From Bacteroidota bacterium (GTDB taxonomy: Bacteria > Bacteroidota > Bacteroidia > Chitinophagales > Saprospiraceae), in assembly GCA_024743405.1 (NCBI GenBank), contig JANSWP010000019.1, positions 1 to 64,000 of the forward strand: 64,000 nucleotides of DNA. Direction: 5' to 3'. A program made the position numbers and the translations under genes. The notes beneath the pieces were generated by a model. It was not told the DNA's origin, searched no databases, and saw only the letters and a program-made list of their open reading frames with translations. Below are positions 1 to 8,882 of this stretch, in pieces. Numbering within the stretch: the first letter of the stretch is position 1; the number at the start of each line of letters is the position of its first letter.

Positions 1-99
1 AACGCCACTTATACTCAAGATGGAATTCATTTAAATGGTCAAGGCTATATGGAATGGAAAAAAGCTATAAATAAACATGTAATTGGATTGACGTTTTGA
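1..99 (+). CDS. C-terminal end of an SGNH/GDSL-type hydrolase (5' truncated by window)
   Basis: Frame 1 is open from the first base to a TGA at 97-99, giving the last 32 residues of a protein. They contain D-G-I-H-L-N-G-Q-G-Y (residues 4-13 of the readable part, D7 and H10), the Asp-x-x-His block that carries the catalytic Asp and His at the C-terminus of SGNH/GDSL esterases. It is followed by a short helix, as usual in the family. It lies 79 bp upstream of an MBOAT acyltransferase in the same direction, so an esterase or acetyltransferase role on a surface polysaccharide is likely. Everything upstream is outside the window, so the substrate cannot be inferred. Confidence 0.72.
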   Translation, partial: NATYTQDGIHLNGQGYMEWKKAINKHVIGLTF

Positions 100-178
100 T
101 TTCTTTGTTTCCTCCCGCCAAACATCGAAACCGGTATCCTACCAAAGATTACCTTTGGAAACGCTGAATTAGCATACT

Positions 179-1606
179 ATGATTTTTAACAGTTTGGCAT
201 TTTTTGTTTTCATTGCCCTTTTTTTTCCAATTTATTTTGCCCTGAAAGGTAGAAATAGACTCTGGTTATGCCTTGCTGGAAGTTATTTTTTTTACGGCTG
301 GTGGGACTGGCGTTTTTTGAGTTTGATTATTACCTCGACTTTGGTGGATTATTATGTTGGATTAAGTCTGGACAATACCGACGAAAAGCCAAAGCGCAAA
401 CAATTGTTAATCGCAAGTATAATCGTTAATTTAGGATTTCTTGCCTTCTTTAAATATTTCAATTTTTTCACAGATTCTTTTGCCTTATTGGCAGGTTCAA
501 TGGGCTGGGATCCTGGTTGGAATACACTCAATATTATTCTGCCAGTTGGTATCTCTTTTTATACTTTTCAATCGATGAGCTATACGATTGATGTCTATAA
601 TAAAAAGATTCCAGTGGAATCAAGTTTCCTTCGATTTGCAACGTATATTTCTTTCTTCCCTCAATTAGTGGCTGGGCCTATTGTCAGGGCTAGGGAATTT
701 TTGCCCCAATTTCAAGCAGATAAAAATTTCGAATGGAACCGACTAATTTCTGGTTCTGGACAAGTCCTTTGGGGGTTTTTCAAAAAGGTAGCCATTGCAG
801 ATTCATTAGCACCTTTTGTGGATCAATGTTTTATGGCACCAGAAGGTTTCTCTGGCATCCATTTAACGATTGGTGTTATTTTCTATTCCTTTCAAATTTA
901 TTGTGATTTTTCAGGCTATTCTGATATAGCTATTGGGCTAGCAAGGATTATGGGGTTTGATTTTCCAGATAATTTTCGGACTCCATACTTTTCAAAAGAT
1001 TTTAGTGAGTTTTGGAAAAGATGGCATATAACCTTGTCTAGTTGGCTTCAAGATTATTTATATATACCGCTTGGTGGAAATAGAAATGGAACTTTCATGA
1101 CCTACCGAAATCTAATGTTAACTATGCTGTTAGGAGGGCTTTGGCATGGTGCAAGTTGGGTTTTCGTCTTTTGGGGATTTTTGCATGGCAGCTATTTAGT
1201 GATTCAACGTTTATTTGGCAACAAATTTGGAATCCTACTTAACTACCTCCACCTCCCGAAAACACTTCAAATAGGAATAAACATTTTTCTTGTTTATATA
1301 TTTACCTGCTTAGCTTGGATTTTTTTCCGGAGTCCGGATTTTGAGACGGCGGTTCATGTAATTACAGGCATCGCCAATTTTCAAACCTTTACGGTTGCTA
1401 GTATCGTCAATAAATTTTTAGTGCTAAAGGGATTCCTTCTTATCGGATTATTATTAACGATTGAAATAGCAGACTTTAATTTTGATCTTAATACCATATT
1501 AATAAAAAATCCAGTGTTTAGAGTCGTTTCTTTTGCAGCAATCATATGGTTAATTGCACTTTTTGGAACCTTTGATTCAAATGCATTTATATATTTTCAA
1601 TTCTAG
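179..1606 (+). CDS. MBOAT family O-acyltransferase, AlgI-like
   Basis: A 475-residue polytopic membrane protein of the MBOAT family, in the branch that includes alginate O-acetylase AlgI. The N-terminus (MIFNSLAFFVFIALFFPIYF) is typical, as are the FFPQLVAGPIVRAREFLPQF segment around residue 160 and WHGASWVFVFWGFLHG, with the family's invariant active-site His at about residue 323 and a second His at about 336. Length matches AlgI (about 460-520). Such proteins move acyl groups from the cytoplasm across the inner membrane for transfer to extracellular polysaccharide by SGNH partners. Candidate SGNH genes lie on both sides (window start and the gene at 1658, 51 bp downstream), so this looks like a polysaccharide acetylation operon. 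The acyl group and polysaccharide are unknown. Confidence 0.93.
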   Translation: MIFNSLAFFVFIALFFPIYFALKGRNRLWLCLAGSYFFYGWWDWRFLSLIITSTLVDYYVGLSLDNTDEKPKRKQLLIASIIVNLGFLAFFKYFNFFTDSFALLAGSMGWDPGWNTLNIILPVGISFYTFQSMSYTIDVYNKKIPVESSFLRFATYISFFPQLVAGPIVRAREFLPQFQADKNFEWNRLISGSGQVLWGFFKKVAIADSLAPFVDQCFMAPEGFSGIHLTIGVIFYSFQIYCDFSGYSDIAIGLARIMGFDFPDNFRTPYFSKDFSEFWKRWHITLSSWLQDYLYIPLGGNRNGTFMTYRNLMLTMLLGGLWHGASWVFVFWGFLHGSYLVIQRLFGNKFGILLNYLHLPKTLQIGINIFLVYIFTCLAWIFFRSPDFETAVHVITGIANFQTFTVASIVNKFLVLKGFLLIGLLLTIEIADFNFDLNTILIKNPVFRVVSFAAIIWLIALFGTFDSNAFIYFQF

Positions 1607-1657
1607 TGATTTGATGAACTGTCCAATTGATTTTTTTACTTTTAGAAACAGAAGAAT

Positions 1658-2560
1658 ATGAAAAAAGTAGTTTGGGTTTTTGCTTTGATTATTCTAGTTT
1701 TTTTGGGAGATAGAGTAGGGGGATGGGTGTGTGAAAAATTAACAGAGAATAGTCAATTTCGATATTCAAGAATTTATAATGGAAACCTTGAAGCAGAGTT
1801 ATTATTTGTTGGAAATTCGAGGGGGTTAATGTTTTATCAACCTCATGTTGAGGAAACAGCAGGATTAAGCACCTTAAACATTAGTTATAACGGGATGCCA
1901 ATTGATTTGGCTAACGTTATCATACAGGATCACTTTGAAAAAAATGTATTGCCTAAAACGATGCTTATTGATGTGACGATGTGTGACCGGCAAAATCAAT
2001 CTTTAATTTCAGGTTTTAGCCCTTATCGAGCCTATTCAGAGCGTTTAGGACAATTAATCAAGCAGAATGCCCCAAAGAGTTATTACGGAGGAGGCTTAAG
2101 TCACCTATTTCTTTATAACAATGAAATTTTTCAACGAGCACTTTATTATCTTAATAAATCTGATGAAGATTGGTTAATTGATAGAGAGATGAATCAAAAT
2201 TTAGTGGACTTAATTAAAGCTGAAAAAGAATATATAATTACCACAAATGATTACCTTTTGAATAGTTTAACTGAATTGGTACAGACAGCAAAAAACCATG
2301 AAATTGATGTGAAGTTGGTCGTCAATCCTTATTATCCTCCTTTCGCAGCAAAAATCACAAATTTGGAAGACTTTATTAATCAAGTTGAAGACAGGACAAG
2401 TTTGAAAGTTTATGATTATTCAATGGCTTACAATAATGTCAAAGGATTCGGAGATTACCAGCATTTGAATAAGTTTGGAAGCATTGAATACCTGAATATA
2501 TTAATCGAAGACGGAATCTTACCAAGTAAGCAAAAGAAGCTGTCTTCGCTTCCCAACTAG
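1658..2560 (+). CDS. Membrane-anchored SGNH-like (AlgX/AlgJ-type) protein
   Basis: A 300-residue protein with one N-terminal hydrophobic segment (about residues 3-17), probably a signal anchor putting the rest in the periplasm. The sequence ELLFVGNSRG places a Ser (S54) in a GNS block resembling block I of SGNH hydrolases. Near the C-terminus GDYQHLNKFG carries D266-x-x-H269, resembling the catalytic Asp-His block. Overall similarity to classic SGNH enzymes is low. The gene follows the MBOAT gene by 51 bp on the same strand, as AlgJ/AlgX-like proteins accompany AlgI. I infer the partner that transfers the acyl group to polysaccharide. The motif reading is direct; the function is inference. 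Confidence 0.7.
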   Translation: MKKVVWVFALIILVFLGDRVGGWVCEKLTENSQFRYSRIYNGNLEAELLFVGNSRGLMFYQPHVEETAGLSTLNISYNGMPIDLANVIIQDHFEKNVLPKTMLIDVTMCDRQNQSLISGFSPYRAYSERLGQLIKQNAPKSYYGGGLSHLFLYNNEIFQRALYYLNKSDEDWLIDREMNQNLVDLIKAEKEYIITTNDYLLNSLTELVQTAKNHEIDVKLVVNPYYPPFAAKITNLEDFINQVEDRTSLKVYDYSMAYNNVKGFGDYQHLNKFGSIEYLNILIEDGILPSKQKKLSSLPN

Positions 2561-2593
2561 TTTTTGCCAACCTCTTAATCTAAATAATCTGTT

Positions 2594-2609
2594 GTGAAAT
2601 AAATTTCAC
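2594..2609. promoter_or_regulatory. Operator-like palindrome upstream of the LytTR regulator
   Basis: GTGAAATAAATTTCAC has two 7-bp complementary arms with a 2-bp centre. It sits 33 bp before the ATG of the LytTR regulator, nested inside a wider inverted repeat (TTTTTGCCA at 2561-2569, TGGCAAAAA at 2618-2626). It could be an autoregulatory site or a hairpin ending the upstream operon; no binding data can be read from sequence. Confidence 0.4.
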
Positions 2610-2642
2610 TAAATTGCTGGCAAAAATTAAATCTAGATCGAT

Positions 2643-3383
2643 ATGCCAACAGCAATTATTATTGACGACGTGGCTCAAGCTCGTCAAACACTTAAAGAGG
2701 ATATTGAAATTTATTGCCCTAATATTGAAATAGTAGGAGAAGCTGAAGGAGTTGTAAGTGGAGCAAAATTATTGCGTAAAATAAACGCTGATGTTGTTTT
2801 TCTTGATATTCAAATGAATGATGGAAGTGGCTTTGATTTGTTAGAAATATTACCTGAAATAAATTTCAAAATTATTTTTACTACCGCCTCTGATGCCCAT
2901 GCTATTCGGGCTTTTCGATTTTCTGCCATTGATTACTTAATGAAACCAATTGATCCGGATGAATTAGTAGAGGCAGTAAATAAAGCTGCTAATCAGCTTT
3001 CAAAAGATAGTGAAAAAGTGGATTTACTTTTACAAAACTTGAGAAACGGCAAGCCTCCTAGTAAACTAGCTTTGCATACACTTGAGAAAATACATGTGGT
3101 AGAAATTAATAATATATTGAGATGCGAGTCAAGCGGAAATTATACAATATTCTATTTTTCTGACCGACCTAAATTATTGGTCACAAAAACATTAAAAGAA
3201 TATGATAAACTTTTAGGAGAATATTCATTTTTGAGAGTTCATCAATCACATTTAATTAATTCCAATCAAATAAAGGAATTTGTAAAAATAGATGGTGGAT
3301 ATATCGTAATGCACGATGGAATTAAGATTCCAGTATCAGTGCGGAAAAGAGCTAGTATCGTAAAGATGTTGGATGAATTATAA
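2643..3383 (+). CDS. LytTR-family response regulator
   Basis: A 246-residue two-domain regulator. The N-terminal receiver (about 1-120) has the acidic pair D8/D9, the phospho-acceptor D55 in VVFLDIQMND, a Thr at the switch position (T80/T81) and the conserved K101 in DYLMKP. The C-terminal LytTR DNA-binding domain (about 145-246) begins after a short linker and includes the SSGNYTIFYF and HQSHLIN segments typical of the fold. Such regulators are usually paired with LytS-type kinases lacking a HisKA domain. None is adjacent, but one is encoded at 12903-15941. The stop is 1 bp from the convergent bshB1 stop. Palindromes just upstream may be regulatory. Confidence 0.93.
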   Translation: MPTAIIIDDVAQARQTLKEDIEIYCPNIEIVGEAEGVVSGAKLLRKINADVVFLDIQMNDGSGFDLLEILPEINFKIIFTTASDAHAIRAFRFSAIDYLMKPIDPDELVEAVNKAANQLSKDSEKVDLLLQNLRNGKPPSKLALHTLEKIHVVEINNILRCESSGNYTIFYFSDRPKLLVTKTLKEYDKLLGEYSFLRVHQSHLINSNQIKEFVKIDGGYIVMHDGIKIPVSVRKRASIVKMLDEL

Positions 3384-3384
3384 C

Positions 3385-4116
3385 TCAAATCAAATCAAAT
3401 AAATCCTTAACCCCTGGTGTTCTGCTTACATTAAAGCCCTCTGCATATTCTACACCTATAGAACGACCGAACGACCTGCCTTTTGCCTTCAAAAAGTCTA
3501 AAAAGTCTTTACCTGAAATAGGAGATTGCAATTCATTCTCATATTCTTTATCATTTGGATTAAAAAATTGAGATCTGAAGGTTAAAATTAGCTCGATCTT
3601 TTTCTCGAAAAATGGTGTGATATCAACTACAAAATCAGGCTTTAAATTTCGGTCTTGTATATAATGGTATACCGCTTTGGGGCGCCATCGAGGCTGAGGA
3701 TTTCCATTTTCATCCAATGTTTCCGCCTTTATCAAACCAGAGTAAAAGCAAGCATCTGCTGTAAATTTTGCAGAACGTCCATGGTCTGGATGGCGATCAT
3801 CAAGGGCATTCGTTAAAACGATTTCTGGTTGGTATTTCCTGATTACTTGTATGACTTTGAGCATATCAACCTTATTGTAAGTGAAAAAACCATCTTCTAG
3901 TCCTAAATTAATTCTAAAACGAGCACCCATTAGTTTTGCAGCATTGGCAGCCTCCACGTCTCGTATTTCTGCTGTCCCCCTTGTCCCTAATTCACCACGA
4001 GTTAAATCTAATAAACCAACCGTTTTACCTTGTTCAATATGATGTAGAATGGTTCCAGAACAACTTAATTCTACATCATCGGGATGAACTCCAATAGCTA
4101 ATATGTCTATTTTCAT
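3385..4116 (-). CDS. bshB1: Bacillithiol biosynthesis deacetylase BshB1 (PIG-L family)
   Basis: A 243-residue PIG-L/LmbE zinc deacetylase. The N-terminal AIGVHPDDVELSCSGT carries H11 and D14, and DDRHPDHGRSA near residue 110 supplies H109/H112, the zinc ligands and catalytic residues of the family. The LTRGELGTRGT segment and length are characteristic of BshB1 of the Bacteroidota, which removes the acetyl group from GlcNAc-malate in bacillithiol synthesis. No bshA or bshC gene is in the window. The gene is alone, convergent with the LytTR regulator, with a -7-like promoter box 25-32 bp upstream. Other PIG-L deacetylases share the motifs, so the exact substrate rests on family resemblance. Confidence 0.88.
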   Translation of the reverse strand: MKIDILAIGVHPDDVELSCSGTILHHIEQGKTVGLLDLTRGELGTRGTAEIRDVEAANAAKLMGARFRINLGLEDGFFTYNKVDMLKVIQVIRKYQPEIVLTNALDDRHPDHGRSAKFTADACFYSGLIKAETLDENGNPQPRWRPKAVYHYIQDRNLKPDFVVDITPFFEKKIELILTFRSQFFNPNDKEYENELQSPISGKDFLDFLKAKGRSFGRSIGVEYAEGFNVSRTPGVKDLFDLI

Positions 4117-4140
4117 TTTTTATTTTTGAATAATGGGACG

Positions 4141-4148
4141 CAAAGGTA
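4141..4148 (-). promoter_or_regulatory. Bacteroidota -7 promoter box for bshB1
   Basis: Read on the minus strand this is TACCTTTG, matching the TAnnTTTG -7 element. It ends 24 bp before the bshB1 ATG, predicting a leader of about 20 nt. No clear TTTG -33 element is visible. Confidence 0.5.
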
Positions 4149-4322
4149 TAAAGCTACAATGCATTTCATATAAAGATTTTATACACATAAAATGGGTGTT
4201 CTTAGTATTTGGCTAACCGAAAAACTCAGAGACAACAGAAGCTGTCGCTAGGATTTTCAACGAAGCATTTAATGTGCAATATCAATATTTGAAAGTCGAA
4301 TAATTAGGAAAGAAACGAAACG

Positions 4323-4359
4323 AAAAAGGATCGAAAATGTTGATTTTTCGATCCTTTTT
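4323..4359. terminator. Strong bidirectional terminator-like hairpin
   Basis: Perfect 15-bp arms AAAAAGGATCGAAAA and TTTTCGATCCTTTTT around a 7-nt loop. The A-rich and T-rich ends allow it to act on either strand. No intact gene ends immediately before it, so it may have belonged to a lost gene. Confidence 0.6.
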
Positions 4360-4366
4360 TTAAAAA

Positions 4367-4573
4367 AATTGTACCCCAAATTTTTCTCCTACAGTAAAGT
4401 AAAATGATCCCTTCATAATACTTTTGCCATTTAAAGCCCTAAAAGAAGAGTAACAACCGTTTCCTTTTAAGGAACCAATTTCTAAATAAAGGGCTAAGAC
4501 TAAAACGAAATTTGTGCAGTTTTCGAAAAAAATGAACTAGTTTTCTCAGTATGTTTAGTGCTGGGGTACAATT
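4367..4573. mobile_element. MITE-like element with 12-bp terminal inverted repeats
   Basis: AATTGTACCCCA at 4367-4378 and its exact complement TGGGGTACAATT at 4562-4573 bound a 207-bp, non-coding, AT-rich segment. It also contains a small internal inverted pair (AGCCCT / AGGGCT). No target-site duplication was seen and no transposase is nearby, so the call rests on the inverted ends and the lack of coding capacity. Confidence 0.35.
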
Positions 4574-4730
4574 CTAGCACTAAGTTATAAGATTTTTTAG
4601 GTTTTTTTAAAAAACAAATACAATTTTTCAAGATAAAGGTAGGGATTCACTATTCAACGGTATCTTTTTGGAATGGTACGGTGTTTACCATCTTTTTTTG
4701 TAAGATTGCAAAAACTTAATAATATTTTCA

Positions 4731-5336
4731 ATGACTTGGATAAAAACTATTTCATACGATAACGCAAAGGGAAGTCTTAAAAAATTATATGATCGGGTCA
4801 AAGGACCAAATGATAATGTTGATAATATTATGTTAGCACATAGTTTGCGTCCACATAGCATGAAAGGTCATATGGCGCTGTACAAAAATGTTTTGCACCA
4901 TAAGAATAATCAATTACCTAAGGCGACCCTTGAAATTTTAGGTGTGTATGTTAGCATTTTAAATAAATGCGAATATTGTGTTTTGCACCATTTTGAGGGT
5001 TTAAAACGTTTGGTGAATAATGAACATCGATCGAAGGAAATATGGGATGCGCTTCAAAATAATGAATTAAAGGAATGCTTCGAAGAGAAAGAATTGAGGT
5101 TATTATTATATACACGGAAATTGACATTGACTCCTTCAAACATGGTTGAAAATGACCTGCATATCCTTAGAGAAAAGGGGTTTAGTGATGGCGAGATTTT
5201 AGAAGTCAATCAAGTTGTAGCCTATTTCAATTATGCTAATAGAACGGTATTAGGGCTTGGCATAAATACAGAAGGTGATATATTAGGTTTATCCCCAAAT
5301 GACGATAGTTCAGAAAATAATTGGGGACATCAGTAA
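4731..5336 (+). CDS. AhpD-like / carboxymuconolactone decarboxylase-family peroxidase-related protein
   Basis: A 201-residue protein whose centre reads ILNKCEYCVLHHFEGL, the AhpD-like Cys-x-x-Cys...His motif (C80, C83 and H87). The surroundings resemble the group called peroxidase-related enzymes, which use the thiol pair in alkylhydroperoxidase-like chemistry. The helical fold, length (about 180-200) and AGSL-like N-terminus are typical; the final 15-20 residues are polar and probably disordered. It is transcribed alone and faces the convergent FG-GAP lipoprotein gene. No AhpC or OsmC partner is visible, so the substrate is unknown. Confidence 0.85.
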   Translation: MTWIKTISYDNAKGSLKKLYDRVKGPNDNVDNIMLAHSLRPHSMKGHMALYKNVLHHKNNQLPKATLEILGVYVSILNKCEYCVLHHFEGLKRLVNNEHRSKEIWDALQNNELKECFEEKELRLLLYTRKLTLTPSNMVENDLHILREKGFSDGEILEVNQVVAYFNYANRTVLGLGINTEGDILGLSPNDDSSENNWGHQ

Positions 5337-5463
5337 GCTGTGTATGTGCTTGGACAATATTAAGCGCAATACCGCGCGCTGTTGCCTATGGATAGGCGCC
5401 CGTTTCCGTAAATTAATTGGAAGTGATTTATGTTCAACCACTTTCTCAATTGGAATATTCAAC

Positions 5464-8400
5464 TTAATTTATTCTTCTAAAATAGGTCTCCAAAGCTTCA
5501 TTGTTATTTGCAATTAAATATAGTTTTTTCCCATTTTTGAGTTTGATGACTTCTATATCTCTAGCTTCTTTTGATGCCCAAAACCCCGAATTCGCATTTC
5601 TTAAAAAATCAAAGTTTCCATTTCCTTTCCCAAACAATAAGGTTCCGTTAGCTGCATCATATCTGCCTGTTTCTACTTCTGTAGCATAACTATTTCCAAT
5701 CATCAAAAAGTCTAATTTGCCGTCTGCATTAAAATCTTCTACCTCAATAGCGTAACAAGGTGAAAATTGAGCTTCATTTGAGAGATTTTGAATTATGAAT
5801 TGCCCATTTCCATTATTTTCAAAATAAGAAGTTGCCAACACTTTTGCTTCCAATTTTTGAGCATTATCGAGCTCCTTTTGAGAAAATACATCTTGGATGG
5901 GAGCATTTGCATAATCTTTAAAGCGAACAAATTTTTTCTTTAAAAAAGGTAATTGTTTAATAATTGCATCCCGTTGTGGAATAGGATATAATGCTCCGTT
6001 TTCATAACGTGCTAGAATAGGGTCAATACTAGAATTTTTATCAAAGTCAGCTGCAAACAAAGTCAATGGCTCCTTTTCAGTTGCTTTCAACCTTGAATTA
6101 AAACCTAAATTCCCACCAATTAAATCTAAATCTCCATCATTGTCCATATCTGCTATCTCAATGCAATTCCACCAACCGTTGGTGTTATTTAATCCAAATT
6201 GAAGGGTCGCATTTTCAAGTTTTCCATTTTTTAATTTAAAAATAGTGACTGGCATCCATTCTCCTACAAGGATCATTTCTTCGGATGGGTCTGAATCTAA
6301 ATTCGTCCACTTGATGTCTGAAATCATTCCAATATGCTGAAATTCAGGTGCAACTTGGTTTGTTACATCAACAAAATTGCCATTTGTATTTTGTAAAATA
6401 TAACTTTGAGGTATAGTCGGATATTGGTTGGGAGTGACTCGTCCACCAACAAATAAATCTAAATCTCCATCCTTGTCAAAATCAAATGGAGTGACACAAG
6501 ATCCACTAGTAGTTATTCTTGGGAGGGCATTGCTTTGAAAAGAAAGATTTCCTTTTCCATCGTTTAGATACAATCTGTCTTGATAATTGTCTGAATTAAC
6601 AGAATATATATTGCCTCCAGAAACTACATATAAGTCAAGATCTCCATCTTGATCAGCATCAAAAAAAGTACAGCCCAGGTCTTCAAATTTAGCTTCTGAT
6701 TGCCAAGCTTCACTAAAAGTAGAATTAGAGTTTTGAATATAAAGCACTCCTGGTTGATTTACTGCACCTCCGATGTACAAGTCATCTATACCGTCGCCAT
6801 TAACGTCCCCTACCGTAATAGAAGGTCCTAACTTTGATAGCTGATGAGGGAGTAATCGTTCTCTATCAAAATCTAAAAATTCATTTTCTTTATGGTAAAA
6901 ATCTAATCCCTTGACATCAGCTTTTTGAAAAATTGTTGCAATGGTTTTTGGAATTAGAAGATTTCCTTTTTTGGAGTCTTCATGCCTCAAAATCAGTTTT
7001 TGATTTATGGTTACATTTTCCAATGTTTGTATATTTCCATCATGCCATATGACTTCTATTTTATCAATTTCAGAGTGCTTACCTAATCCAAAATGTAAAA
7101 TATGTTCAACAGAAGAAAAGAATCCTCGCACCGGCATCAATTCCTGATATTGGATTTCTGTACCGTGATAAATTTTTACAGAAGAACCTACTGCAAATTT
7201 ATTTTTTGCATCACCTATAAGTTTGATCTGTAGATAGTTTGATTTATAAAGTTCTTGGGTGTTATTTCTATATAAAAATGCTGGATCTTCTATATTATTG
7301 ACAACTAGGTCTAAATCTCCATCATTATCCAAATCTCCATAGGCAGTACCATTTGAATAAGATTTTTGTAAAAATCCCCAATCTGTGCTAACTTTTTTAA
7401 ATGCTAGATTTTTGGAGTTTTGAAACATATAATTTTGCAATCTTGTGCTAGGAATTTTTTTCAAATAATCATCGAAATTTTTGAATTGAGCTAGTCCTCC
7501 ACTTCGATTGATAGAGTCAACCGTATAGGTCAAATAATCTAAATTTGTTAAATCCCTTCTATAGCCATTAGTTATAAATAAATCCTTTTGAGTGTCATTG
7601 TCGAAGTCAGCAAATAGGCAAGCCCAGCTCCAATCCGTATTTGAAATGCCTGCTAATGTTCCAATTTCACTAAATGTACCGTTGCCATTATTTAACTGTA
7701 GGGCATTTCTCATAATTTGATGCCCATATCCATAACGAACCAATGAATTATAACGCTCTAAAACCATAGTAGTCATTAGTTCTTTTTGGCGTTGGTTACC
7801 CTCTGCAATCATATCTAAGGCTACTAAATCCACCTTTCCATCATTGTTATAATCTGCAATATCCACGCCCATAGTATGATTGCTCAAATGGCGAAAATAC
7901 TCGTCCGTTTTTATTTCAAATCCACCCTTTTTATTATTTATGTACAACCAATCTGGTTCTATATAATCATTGCCCACAAAAATGTCTGGATAACCATCTT
8001 CATTAAAATCACTAACCGTAACACTTAATGACCAAGCACGATTATTAATTCCTGCTTCTTTACTTACATTTGAAAAAGTTCCGTTACCATTATTTCTAAA
8101 TAATTTATCGGATTCATATTCATCTCTGGGTTCTGTATTTCTTATATATTTTTCACCTTCTTGTGATACAGAAACTTTGTTAACTTCTGTAAAGGTTATA
8201 GGGTGGTTGATTACATAAAGATCTAGGTCTCCATCTAAATCGTAATCAAAAAAATTAGCATGATTTGAGGCTGAAACATCGTCTAATCCATATTCCTTAG
8301 CTTTTTCGGAAAAACTTAGGTCTCCATTATTTATAAATAATAGATTACGTCTTTCGTCTGAAATCTTTAAACCCGATCGACAAACATACAAATCTGAAAG

Positions 8401-8832
8401 TCCGTCATTATTGATGTCAACAACTGTAACACCTGTTGTGAATCCTCCCAACCCAGAAACTTTTGCTTGATTGGTTATGTCTTCAAATTTGAAATTACCT
8501 TTGTTCAAATATAATCTATTGCTTTCTTGACTACTTGTGAAAAATACATCCTGAAGCCCGTCATTATTAACATCTAAAATTGCTACGCCACCACCATTAT
8601 ACATGTATGAATTGCTAACGATATTTATCCTTTTGTCTTCAGAGATATTGTTGGAGAAATTTATTCCAGTAGTTTCAGCTACGAGTAGCTCAAATCGCGC
8701 ATTATCAGGTGCTATAATGGGCTTCTCAGGCAAATGTTTTTTTTGCTGAACATTTGTGTTATCTACATTCTGACAAGAAAAAAATACAGACAAGAACAAT
8801 AAAGAATAGAAAAATATGCTTTTATTTATCAT
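5464..8832 (-). CDS. FG-GAP/VCBS repeat lipoprotein with ASPIC/UnbV domain
   Basis: About 1122 residues. The open frame begins at a TTG at 8838, but the ATG at 8832 gives a better lipoprotein signal (MINKSIFFYSLLFLSVFFSC, Cys at about residue 20). The body has many FG-GAP/VCBS blocks with calcium-binding D-x-D/N-x-D-G motifs (for example DVNNDGLQD, DYDLDGDLDL, DMDNDGDLDL), predicting one or two beta-propellers. An ASPIC/UnbV segment lies near the middle (about 530-640, GSSVKIYHG to QKLIL). It is probably an outer-membrane surface lipoprotein. Such proteins often accompany SusCD-like systems, but none is here. Ligand unknown. Confidence 0.88.
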   Translation of the reverse strand: MINKSIFFYSLLFLSVFFSCQNVDNTNVQQKKHLPEKPIIAPDNARFELLVAETTGINFSNNISEDKRINIVSNSYMYNGGGVAILDVNNDGLQDVFFTSSQESNRLYLNKGNFKFEDITNQAKVSGLGGFTTGVTVVDINNDGLSDLYVCRSGLKISDERRNLLFINNGDLSFSEKAKEYGLDDVSASNHANFFDYDLDGDLDLYVINHPITFTEVNKVSVSQEGEKYIRNTEPRDEYESDKLFRNNGNGTFSNVSKEAGINNRAWSLSVTVSDFNEDGYPDIFVGNDYIEPDWLYINNKKGGFEIKTDEYFRHLSNHTMGVDIADYNNDGKVDLVALDMIAEGNQRQKELMTTMVLERYNSLVRYGYGHQIMRNALQLNNGNGTFSEIGTLAGISNTDWSWACLFADFDNDTQKDLFITNGYRRDLTNLDYLTYTVDSINRSGGLAQFKNFDDYLKKIPSTRLQNYMFQNSKNLAFKKVSTDWGFLQKSYSNGTAYGDLDNDGDLDLVVNNIEDPAFLYRNNTQELYKSNYLQIKLIGDAKNKFAVGSSVKIYHGTEIQYQELMPVRGFFSSVEHILHFGLGKHSEIDKIEVIWHDGNIQTLENVTINQKLILRHEDSKKGNLLIPKTIATIFQKADVKGLDFYHKENEFLDFDRERLLPHQLSKLGPSITVGDVNGDGIDDLYIGGAVNQPGVLYIQNSNSTFSEAWQSEAKFEDLGCTFFDADQDGDLDLYVVSGGNIYSVNSDNYQDRLYLNDGKGNLSFQSNALPRITTSGSCVTPFDFDKDGDLDLFVGGRVTPNQYPTIPQSYILQNTNGNFVDVTNQVAPEFQHIGMISDIKWTNLDSDPSEEMILVGEWMPVTIFKLKNGKLENATLQFGLNNTNGWWNCIEIADMDNDGDLDLIGGNLGFNSRLKATEKEPLTLFAADFDKNSSIDPILARYENGALYPIPQRDAIIKQLPFLKKKFVRFKDYANAPIQDVFSQKELDNAQKLEAKVLATSYFENNGNGQFIIQNLSNEAQFSPCYAIEVEDFNADGKLDFLMIGNSYATEVETGRYDAANGTLLFGKGNGNFDFLRNANSGFWASKEARDIEVIKLKNGKKLYLIANNNEALETYFRRIN

Positions 8833-8874
8833 GATCAATTGTACAGGATTTGAATAATTTGATAGATTCTAACG

Positions 8875-8882
8875 CAAAATTA
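8875..8882 (-). promoter_or_regulatory. Bacteroidota -7 promoter box for the FG-GAP lipoprotein
   Basis: On the minus strand TAATTTTG, matching TAnnTTTG, about 43 bp upstream of the ATG at 8832. This position supports the downstream ATG but does not exclude the TTG at 8838. Confidence 0.45.

Larger units (their letters stand above)
4117..4730. other. 614-bp intergenic region between bshB1 and the AhpD-like gene
   Basis: No convincing gene. It holds the bshB1 promoter box, a strong hairpin at 4323-4359, and a 207-bp segment bounded by 12-bp perfect inverted repeats (4367-4378 and 4562-4573). A short open frame ending at 4303 may be a gene remnant but starts after a stop at 4214-4216. Confidence 0.6.

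Noticed and set aside
4217-4303. Short frame ending in FNEAFNVQYQYLKVE, possible C-terminal gene remnant
   Set aside because: Preceded by a stop, only 28 codons, with no start or promoter; it may be a decayed gene but the evidence is too thin to annotate.
5299-5517. 72-codon frame overlapping the end of the AhpD-like gene
   Set aside because: Runs across the end of one gene and into the antisense of the next, with no family pattern.
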